From: Tabrizicola sp.
GTDB lineage: Bacteria > Pseudomonadota > Alphaproteobacteria > Rhodobacterales > Rhodobacteraceae
DNA length: 53,823 nt
Assembly (NCBI RefSeq): GCF_016792905.1
Contig: NZ_JAEULP010000054.1
Span: 1-53,823, forward strand
Reading direction: 5' to 3'
This document shows positions 43,331 through 51,881 of this stretch, in pieces; positions within the stretch are counted from its first letter, which is position 1; every line of letters starts with the position of its first letter. A program made the translations under genes and the position numbers. Under the pieces are notes generated by a model, which saw nothing but the letters and a program-made list of their open reading frames with translations, had not been told where the DNA came from and ran no database searches.

Positions 43331-44327
43331 GCGCCGCGTCACCGTTGCCGACATCATGCGCGAAACCGGCCTGTCCCGGGCGACCGTGGACCGGGCGCTC
43401 AACGGGCGCGGTCGGGTACATGACCGCACCCGCCTGGTCGTTGAAGAGACGCTGCGCAAGCTGATGTCACCCGGCGCCGAGGGTCCGGCGCGGCCAGTTG
43501 CCGCCGACATTGCGCTTCGCGTCGGCAAGGGCATGATGGGGCAGATGCGCGCCGCCTGGGAGGCCAGCGGCGCGAAGGGGGCGTTCCATGACCTTCACAT
43601 GGCGGATGATGTCGCCGTGCTGCGCAGCGTCGAGGCGCTGTGCCGTGACACCTCGCGCCCGCTGATCGTGACGGCCAAGACATCCGACCGGCTGACCGCC
43701 GTCCTTGCGGCCGCCCGGGCGAAGGGCAAGCGGATCATCGCCATGATCTCGGATCAGGCTTCTCCGGTGCGGGATGCCTTCGTCGGGCTGGACGACCGCG
43801 CCGCAGGGCAGACGGCGGCATTCCTGATCGGCCGCATGCTGGGCGACCGGCCGACCACGGTGGGCGTGGTGCTGGGCAGCCCGGCATTTCGCAACCACGA
43901 AGACCGGGAAATCGGTTTTCGCTCCGGTCTCCGGGCGAATTTTCCGAAGGTGGTGATTTCGGGCGAGGCGCAGGGCGAAGACAGCGCCGACCTGACCCGG
44001 AATGCAGTCAACCGGCTCCTGCGTGACCAGCCGGCGCTTGGGGCGATCTACAACGTCGGTGGCGGCAACATGGGGCTGGTCGAAGCCCTGCGCGCCGCGG
44101 GCCGGGCCTCGGACATGCTGGTCGTCGGGCATGAGGTAAACCCGGTTACGACACCCCTTCTGCGCGCCGGGGCGATGGATTTTGCCATCGCGGGTGATCC
44201 GGCGAATCTGCTGTCCAACGCGCTGGCTCTGGCCGGAGATCCCGATCTGGCCAGATCGGGGGCCGAGCGGCATCTGGAGTTCGGCATCTACACCCGGTTC
44301 AATCTGCCCGGCTTCGGCGCGGCATGA
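43329..44327 (+). CDS. LacI-family transcriptional regulator
   Basis: A 332-aa repressor-type regulator. The N-terminal helix-turn-helix and hinge ([23 protein letters not shown]) are canonical LacI. A periplasmic-binding-protein-like effector domain (about residues 60-320) follows, with DDRAAGQTAAFLIGRMLG and the ligand-cleft element YNVGGGNMGLVEAL. Such regulators sense sugars or cyclitols. The same ligand class is expected for the CUT2 importer encoded 2 kb downstream. The ATG is directly joined to a GATGCATC palindrome, so autorepression is likely. Confidence 0.92.
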   Translation: MRRVTVADIMRETGLSRATVDRALNGRGRVHDRTRLVVEETLRKLMSPGAEGPARPVAADIALRVGKGMMGQMRAAWEASGAKGAFHDLHMADDVAVLRSVEALCRDTSRPLIVTAKTSDRLTAVLAAARAKGKRIIAMISDQASPVRDAFVGLDDRAAGQTAAFLIGRMLGDRPTTVGVVLGSPAFRNHEDREIGFRSGLRANFPKVVISGEAQGEDSADLTRNAVNRLLRDQPALGAIYNVGGGNMGLVEALRAAGRASDMLVVGHEVNPVTTPLLRAGAMDFAIAGDPANLLSNALALAGDPDLARSGAERHLEFGIYTRFNLPGFGAA

Positions 44328-44715
44328 CCTGTCCGCGACGAATCGCCGCGCACTCCGCCGAAACGCGCGGCGAGGTCGCCTTGTCAGTTTGCATCATTGC
44401 TTTGCCCCTGCCGGGTCCGTCCCCGGGTCGATGGCAGGAAAAGATGCATAATGACGCAGACACTGATGCGAAATGCAGAAATGTATTGCGCTAACAGTAA
44501 GGCCGCCGTCAGGGTGCCTCTCACGACAGCACCTTCTGTCGGGGAGGCTTGGTCTGCGTCGGGGGAGAGAGCGCAGGCTCCTAGGAAATGGATGGGCACC
44601 CGCGACCGCGCCTGGCGCGCCCGGTGCCCGGATGGCAGCTTCCTCCCAAGGAAGTTCTCCCAGCAACCTGCGGTCGGGCGGCCTCCGCCCGGCCGGATTT
44701 CAAAGGATGGCAGCG
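44328..44715 (+). promoter_or_regulatory. Long control and leader region of the oxygenase genes: three motif copies and a run of hairpins
   Basis: Motif copies are at 44390-44400 (reverse strand, TGATGCAAACTG), 44443-44459 (GATGCATAATGACGCAG) and 44464-44480 (TGATGCGAAATGCAGAA). Between about 44515 and 44695 five stems follow in series. They are CGACAG/CTGTCG inside CCTC/GAGG; CTGCG/CGCAG; GGGCACC/GGTGCCC enclosing GCGC-CTG-GCGC; CTTCC/GGAAG; and GGGCGG/CCGCCC. No known riboswitch core was recognised. An open frame runs through it from 44473 but has no protein-like start. Confidence 0.55.
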
Positions 44716-45735
44716 ATGGACGACCTGAAGTACGGCACCCGCGACAAGCGCGGAAACTGGACCCCGAACAAACCCGCGGGCACCGCGCCGCTGTTCGTCT
44801 TCCCTCCGCAACCGTTGGCCCTGCTGAAATGGCTGCCGAGCTACTTCCTGCCCTACAACGCGCTCTTCTTCCTTTCGGCGCTGGCCTGGTGGGCCTGGGT
44901 CATCCCGTCGGTCGAAGTGATGCAAACGCTCGCCTGGGGCTGGGTCCTTTGGCTGTTCGCCGTGAACGCTGTCGCTGTCTTCCTGTGGTATTCCGCCTTC
45001 GAGTTGCACCTCTACATCCGCCGCGCACAAGGCAACCGCTTCAAGTACAACGGCAAGTTCCCCGCCGACACGCCCTCGGACGTGTTCTGGTTCAAGAGCC
45101 AGAACCTCGACAACTTCCTGCGCGGGTTCCTGTCGGGCGTGCCAATCTGGACCGGGCTCCAGGTGCTGGTCCTGTGGTGCTACGCCAACGGCATCGGCAA
45201 CTGGGTCACGTTTGCCGACCATCCGGTCTGGCTGGTCTTCCTGTGCCTGATCGTCCCGGTGATCCACGAGTTTCACTTCTACTGCATCCACCGGCTGATC
45301 CATGTGCCGATCCTCTACAAGTGGGTGCATTCGGTGCATCACAACTCGATCAACCCCTCGCCATGGTCCAGCCTGTCGATGCACCCGGTCGAGCATCTGG
45401 CCTACTTCTCGACCATCCTTTACCACCTGATCCTGCCCTCGAACCCGCTGATTGCGCTGTATCAGCTGCACTATGCCGGGTTTGGTGCGGTGCCCGGTCA
45501 TGTGGGCTTCGACAAGGTGGAGCTGACCGAGGACACGGGCATCGATAGCCATGCCTTCATCCATTACCTTCACCACAAGTATTTCGAGGTGAACTACGGT
45601 GACGGCTTGATCCCGATCGATAAATGGACGGGCACCTTCCATGATGGCACCAAAGAGGCCGACGAACGAATGAAGGAACGCTATCGCCAGAAGAAAGAGC
45701 GTCTGAACGCCCGCAAGACCACCCCGGCCGAATGA
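44716..45735 (+). CDS. Sterol desaturase/fatty-acid hydroxylase superfamily di-iron oxygenase (MocD-like role)
   Basis: An integral-membrane hydroxylase, 339 aa, with about four to five hydrophobic segments (first at about residues 30-60). The histidine boxes that hold the di-iron centre are all present: HEFHFYCIHRLIH, HSVHHNS and HYLHHKY. Further landmarks are WSSLSMHPVEH and GFDKVELTEDTGIDSHAF. Members insert oxygen into C-H bonds of lipids or small molecules and need an electron donor; the next gene encodes a Rieske ferredoxin. In rhizopine catabolism the analogous pair is MocD/MocE. AAAGGA before the ATG at 44716 favours that start over ATG 44707. Confidence 0.87.
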   Translation: MDDLKYGTRDKRGNWTPNKPAGTAPLFVFPPQPLALLKWLPSYFLPYNALFFLSALAWWAWVIPSVEVMQTLAWGWVLWLFAVNAVAVFLWYSAFELHLYIRRAQGNRFKYNGKFPADTPSDVFWFKSQNLDNFLRGFLSGVPIWTGLQVLVLWCYANGIGNWVTFADHPVWLVFLCLIVPVIHEFHFYCIHRLIHVPILYKWVHSVHHNSINPSPWSSLSMHPVEHLAYFSTILYHLILPSNPLIALYQLHYAGFGAVPGHVGFDKVELTEDTGIDSHAFIHYLHHKYFEVNYGDGLIPIDKWTGTFHDGTKEADERMKERYRQKKERLNARKTTPAE

Positions 45736-45755
45736 CCACCCGAGAAGGACAAGAC

Positions 45756-46064
45756 ATGCCCTGGATCGACGCCTGCTCGACCGACGATATCCCTGCCGAA
45801 GACGTGATCCGTTTCGATCATGGCGGCCGGACCTTCATCATCGTTCGCAACCATGCTGACGAGTATTTCTGCGCGGACGGCCTCTGCACGCATGAGGAAA
45901 TCCATCTCTGCGAAGGCCTGGTGATGGAGGGCACCATCGAATGCCCGAAGCATTCGTCGATCTTCAACCTGGCGACGGGCGAGGTCGAGACGCCCCCCGC
46001 CTGCGAGAATCTGCGGACCTACGGGACGCGAGTCGAGAATGGCCGGGTCATGGTGAACCTGTAG
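45756..46064 (+). CDS. Rieske-type [2Fe-2S] ferredoxin, MocE family
   Basis: A 102-aa Rieske ferredoxin that should deliver electrons to the upstream oxygenase. The cluster ligands are C44-x-H46 (CTH) and C63-x2-H66 (CPKH). The start PWIDACSTDDIPAEDVIRFDHGGRTF and the DEYFCADGLCTHEE context are those of the MocE family. No ferredoxin reductase (MocF) gene is adjacent. The ATG at 45756 follows AAGGA; an ATG at 45732 overlapping the preceding stop is an alternative. Either way it is co-transcribed with the oxygenase. Confidence 0.9.
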   Translation: MPWIDACSTDDIPAEDVIRFDHGGRTFIIVRNHADEYFCADGLCTHEEIHLCEGLVMEGTIECPKHSSIFNLATGEVETPPACENLRTYGTRVENGRVMVNL

Positions 46065-46245
46065 CGCATCACAAGCGACAATCCCTCCAACGAATCTGAA
46101 GACAGACACCTGACTCTGCTGCAAATTCGTGGGGGATCGAATAGCATGGACATAAATCATAGAATCTGATTAATTGACGCCCAGCCAGGAGAGGACGACC
46201 GGAATCGGTCGTCGGCCGCGTCGAGAAGGGGGAGGAACACAGCCA

Positions 46246-47772
46246 ATGCCGGGAGAGCCCGAAGCCAGACGGCCCGTGATCGAGATGCTCGGGATCGAGA
46301 AATCCTTCCCCGGCGTCCGGGCCCTGCACAACGTGCGGTTCGACCTGTTCCCCGGCGAAGTCCATGCCCTGATGGGCGAGAACGGGGCGGGCAAGTCGAC
46401 GCTGATGAAGATCCTCACCGGGGTCTACCAGCCCGATGCGGGCGAGATCCGGGTGGACGACGAACCCGCCGTGTTGCCCGGTCCGCAGGCGGCACAAGCG
46501 CGCGGGATCAGCATCATCCATCAGGAGCTGTTCCTGATGAACCACCTGACCGCCGCCCAGAACATCTTCATCGGTCGCGAGCCGCGCAAGGCGTTCAACC
46601 TCTTCGTCGACGAAGACCAGATGAAGCGCGACGCGGCCGCGATCTTCAAGCGGATGAAGATCGGCATCGACCCGGGCGCCGAGGTCGGGCACATGACCGT
46701 CGCCCGCCAGCAGCTGGTGGAAATCGCCAAGGCCCTGTCCTACAACGCCCGCGTCCTGGTGATGGACGAACCGACCAGCGCCCTGAACGAGACCGAAGTC
46801 GAGCACCTGTTCGCGGTGATCGAGGACCTCAAGGCCAATGGCGTCGGCATCGTCTACATCACCCACAAGATGGACGAGGTGAAGCGCATCGCCGACCGCG
46901 TCACCGTGATGCGCGACGGCCAGTACATCGACACGTTGCCCGCCGCCGCGACGCCGATGTCGAAGATCATCCAGATGATGGTCGGGCGCGAGCTTGCCGA
47001 CCAGCACCGGGCGACCGGCCATGGCACGACCGAGGAAGTTCTGCGGGTCGAGGGGCTGAACCGCGGCCACGTCATAAAGAACGTCAGCTTCACGCTGCAC
47101 AAGGGCGAGATCCTGGGCTTTGCCGGCCTGATGGGGGCGGGCCGGACCGAGGTCGCCCGCGCGGTCTTCGGCGCCGACCCCATCGACAGCGGCTCGATCC
47201 GCATCCATGGGCGCGAGACTCGCGTTGCCACGCCGGCCGACGCGGTGGCGAACGGCATCGCCTACCTGTCCGAGGACCGCAAGCATTTCGGACTCGTGAC
47301 GGGCATGTCGGTTCGCGACAACATCACCATGGCCAGCTGGCGCCGCTACATCTCTGGCCGCGTCTTCATGCGGGATGCGGCGATGGATGCGGTCGCCAAG
47401 GAATATGTCGCAAAGCTGCGGGTCAAGACCCCCTCGGTCGACCAGGTCACCCGGCTTCTGTCCGGCGGCAACCAGCAGAAGGTCGTCATCGGCAAATGGC
47501 TCTTGCGCGACTGCGACATCCTGATCTTCGACGAACCGACACGCGGCATCGACATCGGCGCCAAGGCCGAAATCTACCGCCTGCTGGAGGAACTGGCCGC
47601 GCAGGGCAAGTCGATCATCGTCATTTCATCCGAACTGCCCGAGGTGCTGCGCCTGTCGCACCGCATCGCGGTCATGTGCGAAGGCCGGATTACCGGCGAA
47701 CTCGACGGGCGCACCGCCACCCAGGAAGACATCATGACGCTGGCGACCCAGCGCAACGCCACAGCGGCCTGA
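46246..47772 (+). CDS. Sugar ABC transporter ATP-binding protein (CUT2, RbsA-like)
   Basis: A fused double ATPase of the CUT2 family, 508 aa, for import of monosaccharides or cyclitols. The first domain has Walker [15 protein letters not shown], the FFPGVRAL-like start [11 protein letters not shown], and [13 protein letters not shown]. The second half has the degenerate P-loop [28 protein letters not shown] and [21 protein letters not shown], all typical of RbsA. The ATG at 46246 is preceded by GGGGGAGGAA. A 181-bp gap from the ferredoxin gene suggests a separate promoter. Confidence 0.93.
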   Translation: MPGEPEARRPVIEMLGIEKSFPGVRALHNVRFDLFPGEVHALMGENGAGKSTLMKILTGVYQPDAGEIRVDDEPAVLPGPQAAQARGISIIHQELFLMNHLTAAQNIFIGREPRKAFNLFVDEDQMKRDAAAIFKRMKIGIDPGAEVGHMTVARQQLVEIAKALSYNARVLVMDEPTSALNETEVEHLFAVIEDLKANGVGIVYITHKMDEVKRIADRVTVMRDGQYIDTLPAAATPMSKIIQMMVGRELADQHRATGHGTTEEVLRVEGLNRGHVIKNVSFTLHKGEILGFAGLMGAGRTEVARAVFGADPIDSGSIRIHGRETRVATPADAVANGIAYLSEDRKHFGLVTGMSVRDNITMASWRRYISGRVFMRDAAMDAVAKEYVAKLRVKTPSVDQVTRLLSGGNQQKVVIGKWLLRDCDILIFDEPTRGIDIGAKAEIYRLLEELAAQGKSIIVISSELPEVLRLSHRIAVMCEGRITGELDGRTATQEDIMTLATQRNATAA

Positions 47773-47787
47773 ACAGGAGACGCCAGA

Positions 47788-48792
47788 ATGTCCGATACAA
47801 CCATGGACAAATCGGGGACCGGCAAGCCGGGCTTCCTGTCCGCAGCCACCCTGCAGAAGGCCGTCGCCTTCGTCGTGCTCATCGCGCTGGTGCTGTTCTT
47901 CTCGATCTTCGCGAACAACTTCGCGACCGGGGCGAACGCCGTCGGCATCATGCAGGCGACTGCGGTCAACGGTGTCCTCGGCGTCGCCGTGACCTTCGTC
48001 ATCATCTCGGGCGGGATCGACCTGTCCGTCGGCACGATGATGACCCTGACCGCGGTCACGGCGGGCCTTGTCCTGACGAACCTCGGCATGCCCTTGCCCA
48101 TCGGCATCCTTGCGGCCATCGCGGCCGGGGCCTTCATGGGTGCTGTCTCGGGCGTCGTCATTGCCAAGCTGAAGATTCCGCCGTTCATCGCCACGCTCGG
48201 CATGATGCAGATCGCCCGTGGCCTTGCCTTGGTCTTCTCGGGGGCGAAGCCGATCTATTTCAACGATACGCCCAGCTACAGCCTGCTGTCCCCGGAAAGC
48301 ACGATCTCCAAGCTTATCCCGGGGGTCGAAATCCCGAACGGCGTCATGATCATGTTCATCGTCGCGATCATCGCCTCGATTGTCTTGAACCGCACGATCA
48401 TCGGCCGGATGATCTTTGCGCTGGGCTCGAACGAAGAGGCCGCGCGGCTGTCCGGGATCAACATCGACAACTGGAAGATCCTGACCTACGCGATCTGCGG
48501 CGGGATCTGCGGCATCGCCGGGCTGATCGTTTCGTCGCGCCTGAACTCGGCGCAGCCGGCGCTGGGGCTTGGCTATGAACTTGATGCCATCGCGGCGGTC
48601 GTCATCGGCGGTACCTCGCTGGCAGGCGGGCGCGGCACGGTCATGGGCACCATCATCGGCGCCTTCATCATGAGCGTATTGACGAACGGCCTCCGCGTGA
48701 TGGGCGTTCTGGAAGAATGGAAGATCGTCGTGACCGGTGTGATCATCATCGTCGCCGTGTTCATCGACATCGTCCTGCGGAAGCGGGCCTAA
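47788..48792 (+). CDS. Sugar ABC transporter permease (CUT2, RbsC-like)
   Basis: Membrane subunit of the CUT2 importer, 334 aa. It has about eight to ten hydrophobic segments, beginning at AVAFVVLIALVLFFSIFA. Family motifs: TFVIISGGIDLSVGTMMTL in the first half, FIATLGMMQIARGLALVFSG in the middle and AAVVIGGTSLAGGRGTVMGT near the end. AGGAG stands before the ATG, 15 bases after the ATPase gene. Confidence 0.93.
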   Translation: MSDTTMDKSGTGKPGFLSAATLQKAVAFVVLIALVLFFSIFANNFATGANAVGIMQATAVNGVLGVAVTFVIISGGIDLSVGTMMTLTAVTAGLVLTNLGMPLPIGILAAIAAGAFMGAVSGVVIAKLKIPPFIATLGMMQIARGLALVFSGAKPIYFNDTPSYSLLSPESTISKLIPGVEIPNGVMIMFIVAIIASIVLNRTIIGRMIFALGSNEEAARLSGINIDNWKILTYAICGGICGIAGLIVSSRLNSAQPALGLGYELDAIAAVVIGGTSLAGGRGTVMGTIIGAFIMSVLTNGLRVMGVLEEWKIVVTGVIIIVAVFIDIVLRKRA

Positions 48793-48878
48793 GCAGGAGG
48801 AGCAACACCTGCCAGGCACCACTGACGTGACGACCCGGATGCGCAGACCGCACCGGACTAACCCAAAGGGAGTGAGAA

Positions 48879-49808
48879 ATGAAGAAGACCCTCATGACTT
48901 CGGCACTGGCCCTCGGCCTTGCCTTCGGCGCGGCGCCGAGCTTCGCCGAAACCTATTTCCCGATCATCGCCAAGGGCTTCAGCCACCAGTTCTGGCAGGC
49001 CGTGAAGGCGGGTGCCGAAGAGGCTGCCGCGCGCAATGGCGTGACGATCACCTTCGAGGGCCCGAACACCGAGGCCGAGATCGACAAGCAGACCGACATC
49101 CTGAACGCTGCCATCGCCAAGAATCCGCAGGGCCTGGGCTTTGCCGCGCTCGACAGCCAGGCGCAGGTTCCGGCGCTGCAAAAGGCCGCCGATGCGGGCA
49201 TTCCGATCGTCGCCTTCGACTCGGGCGTCGAATCCGACCTGCCGCTGACCACCTGCACCACCGACAACGTCGCGGCAGCGGCGGCAGCGGCGGATGGGCT
49301 GGCCAAGGCCATCGGTGAAGAGGGTAAGGTTGCGGCGGTGATCCACGACCAGACCTCGGCCACCGGGATCGGGCGTCACGACGGCTTCGTGAACCGGATC
49401 AAGGAAGCCTATCCGAAAATCGAGATCGTCGACGTCCAGTACGCGAACGACGCTGTGAAGGCGACCGACACGATCAAGGCGATGCTCCAGGCGAACCCCG
49501 ACATCAAGGGCTTCTTTGCCTCGAACGAAGGTGCCGCCATCGGCCTTTCGGTCGCGATCAAGGAATCGGGCGCCAACATCGTCGGGGTCGGGTTCGACTC
49601 GGGCAAGAGCCAGAAGGATGCCATCATGGAGGGCACCCTGATCGGCTCCATCACCCAGAACCCGGTCGGCATCGGCCAGTGCGTCGTCGACAGCCTGGTG
49701 AAGGCGCTGGCGGGCGAAACCCTGCCCAAGGTCATCGACACCGGCTTCTACTGGTACGACAAGACCAACATGACCGACCCGAAAATCGCGGCGGTCCTGT
49801 ACGACTGA
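48879..49808 (+). CDS. Sugar ABC transporter substrate-binding protein (CUT2, RbsB/MocB-like)
   Basis: Periplasmic binding protein, 309 aa. The signal peptide MKKTLMTSALALGLAFGAAP ends at SFAE. The type I fold follows: IAKGFSHQFWQAVKAGAEEAA, GPNTEAEIDKQTDILNAAIA, IPIVAFDSGVES and FFASNEGAAIGLSVAIKESG. This resembles ribose-, inositol- and rhizopine-binding proteins. The Phe/Trp residues of KGFSHQFWQ are in the usual ligand-stacking position. AAAGGGAG precedes the ATG. It closes the importer operon and is followed by a hairpin terminator. Confidence 0.92.
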   Translation: MKKTLMTSALALGLAFGAAPSFAETYFPIIAKGFSHQFWQAVKAGAEEAAARNGVTITFEGPNTEAEIDKQTDILNAAIAKNPQGLGFAALDSQAQVPALQKAADAGIPIVAFDSGVESDLPLTTCTTDNVAAAAAAADGLAKAIGEEGKVAAVIHDQTSATGIGRHDGFVNRIKEAYPKIEIVDVQYANDAVKATDTIKAMLQANPDIKGFFASNEGAAIGLSVAIKESGANIVGVGFDSGKSQKDAIMEGTLIGSITQNPVGIGQCVVDSLVKALAGETLPKVIDTGFYWYDKTNMTDPKIAAVLYD

Positions 49809-49817
49809 TCCTTGCGC

Positions 49818-49855
49818 GCACCCCTCCTCCGGCCAAACCGGGGGAGGGTCCCTTT
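49818..49855 (+). terminator. Terminator-like hairpin after the sugar-binding protein gene
   Basis: CCCCTCCTCCGG and CCGGGGGAGGG form a long stem around CCAAA with small mismatches, followed by TCCCTTT. It lies between convergent genes and may serve both strands. Confidence 0.7.
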
Positions 49856-49860
49856 GCCGG

Positions 49861-50811
49861 TCAGCCGATCTTTGCGCGCTGGACCAGGGGCGAGCGGCCG
49901 AAATGGCTGCGGAAAACTTTCGAGAAATGCGATGTCGACTGGAACCCGCAGGCCATGGCGATTTCCGTCACCGATTGCTCGGTCTGCACCAGCAGATTCT
50001 GAGCCCGGTTCAGGCGCATCTCCATGAAATAGTGCTTTGGGGTGGAGTTCAGGTAGCGTGCGAACAGCCGTTCCAGCTGCCGGGTCGATATGCCCAGCTC
50101 CTCGGCGATCAGACTGGGGGATTCCGGGGTCTCGATGCTGGTTTCCATGATCGCGATGGCGCGCTTCAGGTGCTCGTTGCGCATCCCGTGCCGAGACTGC
50201 ACCGATACCCGCTGCGCCGCCGTGCCTTCGCGCACGGCATTGTAGACCATCTGGTCCGCGACTTCGGTCGCCAGGTCCTGCCCGTGCGCCTTGCCGATCA
50301 GGTGCAGCATCAGGTCCGCCGCCGCCGTTCCGCCCGAGGCGGTGATGATCTTCTCCCGCGCGACAAAGACATTGCGCACCAGGCGGACGTCCGGGAACTC
50401 CTCTGTGAAAAGGTCGTGCCAGGCCCAGTGGACCGCCGTCTCCACCCCGTCCAGAAACCCGGCCTTCGCCAGCACATAGGCCCCCGAGCAGATCGCACCC
50501 AGGGGCGTGCCCGACGCCCGTTCGCGCCGCAACCAGTTCAGCACGGGCGCGGTGGTGTGGGATTGCACATCGACACCCGAAATCACGAACAGCCGGTCGG
50601 CATGATGCGTGGGTTCCAGTCCCGCCTCGGTCAGCGTGACCGAACCGTTCGAGCAGGTGGCCGTCTTGCCGTCCGCGCTGGCCAGGGTCCAGCGGTAAAG
50701 CGGCCGACCCGAGACCAGGTTGGCGATCCGCAGCGGTTCCAGCGCACAGGAAAAGGCGATGTGGGTGAACTCGGGCAGCAGGAAGAAGGTGAAATGCTGG
50801 GTCTCGCTCAT
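49861..50811 (-). CDS. GlxA-type AraC-family regulator, GbdR-like
   Basis: A 316-aa regulator with an N-terminal GATase1/PfpI-like domain (residues about 8-185, elbow GAICSGAYVLAKAG). The C-terminal AraC domain has IAEELGISTRQLERLFARYL and IAMACGFQSTSHFSKVFRSHFGRSP. GbdR of Pseudomonas, of the same architecture, activates glycine betaine catabolism. The gene is directly downstream of a betaine-type importer in the same orientation, so a GbdR-like function fits. ATG 50811 is chosen; a GTG at 50820 is in frame. A strong terminator separates it from proX, so read-through or a very short promoter must supply it. Confidence 0.87.
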   Translation of the reverse strand: MSETQHFTFFLLPEFTHIAFSCALEPLRIANLVSGRPLYRWTLASADGKTATCSNGSVTLTEAGLEPTHHADRLFVISGVDVQSHTTAPVLNWLRRERASGTPLGAICSGAYVLAKAGFLDGVETAVHWAWHDLFTEEFPDVRLVRNVFVAREKIITASGGTAAADLMLHLIGKAHGQDLATEVADQMVYNAVREGTAAQRVSVQSRHGMRNEHLKRAIAIMETSIETPESPSLIAEELGISTRQLERLFARYLNSTPKHYFMEMRLNRAQNLLVQTEQSVTEIAMACGFQSTSHFSKVFRSHFGRSPLVQRAKIG

Positions 50812-50828
50812 GTCTCGCACCCTACATG

Positions 50829-50856
50829 CAAAAGGGCCGCCCCGGAAGGCGGCCCC
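50829..50856 (-). terminator. Rho-independent terminator after proX
   Basis: On the minus strand GGGCCGCC and GGCGGCCC pair around a 6-base loop and are followed by TTTTG. It lies 21 bases beyond the proX stop and just 18 bases before the regulator's start codon. Confidence 0.87.
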
Positions 50857-50876
50857 TCCCGTTCATCTGTCAGGCA

Positions 50877-51860
50877 TCAGTTCGCCGCAGCGCGGGCCGC
50901 AGCCAGCCAGGAGTCGTATTCGGCCTGGTGGGCGGCGATCCATTCGTCGGCATGGCGCTTCAGGTCCTCGGGCTTGTCCTCGCCCTTGGAGATGCGCAGC
51001 GCTTCGGCCGAGACGTCGTTGATGTCGATCTTCGCCGCTTCGAACAGGGCCTTGGCCGCCGGATTCGCTTCGAGGAAGTCGTTGCGGGCGACCACGCGGA
51101 TCGAGTCGACGGCAAAGCCCAGGTTCTTGCCGTTGAACTCGGTGTTCGCGGTCGCGCCATCGGGCAGCGGGGTGCCCGCCGGAACCGACAGCCATTCCGC
51201 ATCCTTGCCCGGGACCAGCTCACCGGCGACCCAGTACGGGACCCAGGTATAGTAGAGGATCGACCCGCCGTTGTCCTTCCGCGCCATCGCGTCGGCGATC
51301 ATCGCCGGATATGCACCCTGGTTGTGGGTGACGGTGTCGCGCAGCCCCAGCGCGTCGAGATGCGTCTCGATCACCCGCTCGCAGCCCCAGCCGGGGATGC
51401 AGCCCGCAAGGTCGGCCTTGCCGTCGCCATCGGCGTCGAAGCGCTTGGCCACTTCGGGATCCTTCAGCATCGACAGGTCGGTGACGCCTGCGTCATAGCT
51501 GGCCTTGTCGACCATGTAGCCCTGGATCGCGCCGTCGATCAGCGTGCCGACCTTCGACATCACCGCATCGCCGCCCGCTTCCTGGAAGAAGGCGTCGTGC
51601 AGCACGTCCCAGCTCACCGCCATGAAGTCGGCGTCGCCCGCGCCCACGGCGAGGTGCATAGTCTGGTATTCCGCTTCGTTCGGCGTGGCGATGGTATAGC
51701 CCAGGTCCTCCAGCGCCTTGAACAGGATCAGGTGCTGCATGTGCTCTTCGATCTGCGTCGGCATGATCGGGCGAACGGTCACGCCCTCGCCGGGCTTGTC
51801 ATTTGCAAAGGCGGGGACGGCAAGCGCCAGCGCCAGGGCCGTAGTTGCGAATAGTTTCAT
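50877..51860 (-). CDS. proX: Glycine betaine/proline betaine ABC transporter substrate-binding protein
   Basis: Periplasmic quaternary-amine binding protein, 327 aa. The signal peptide (MKLFATTALALALAVPAFA) is followed by NDKPGEGVTVRPIMPTQ. The ProX-type fold shows AGDADFMAVSWDVLH, CIPGWGCERVIETHLDALGL and YYTWVPYWVAGEL. The last supplies Trp/Tyr residues suited to an aromatic box around trimethylammonium groups. It is the third gene of proVWX, 21 bases after proW. Regulation could be osmotic, or catabolic through the GbdR-like gene that follows. Confidence 0.92.
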   Translation of the reverse strand: MKLFATTALALALAVPAFANDKPGEGVTVRPIMPTQIEEHMQHLILFKALEDLGYTIATPNEAEYQTMHLAVGAGDADFMAVSWDVLHDAFFQEAGGDAVMSKVGTLIDGAIQGYMVDKASYDAGVTDLSMLKDPEVAKRFDADGDGKADLAGCIPGWGCERVIETHLDALGLRDTVTHNQGAYPAMIADAMARKDNGGSILYYTWVPYWVAGELVPGKDAEWLSVPAGTPLPDGATANTEFNGKNLGFAVDSIRVVARNDFLEANPAAKALFEAAKIDINDVSAEALRISKGEDKPEDLKRHADEWIAAHQAEYDSWLAAARAAAN

Positions 51861-51881
51861 CAGGTGTCTCCCAGTTGGTTG

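Noticed and set aside
44515-44700. Cobalamin, TPP or glycine riboswitch in the oxygenase leader
   Set aside because: Conserved core boxes of these aptamers are absent; only unclassified hairpins were seen.
44473-44715. N-terminal extension of the sterol-desaturase-type protein from an upstream ATG at 44473
   Set aside because: The extension is Arg/Gly/Ser-rich, overlaps operator-like motifs and hairpins, and lacks a ribosome site; the family N-terminus fits ATG 44716.
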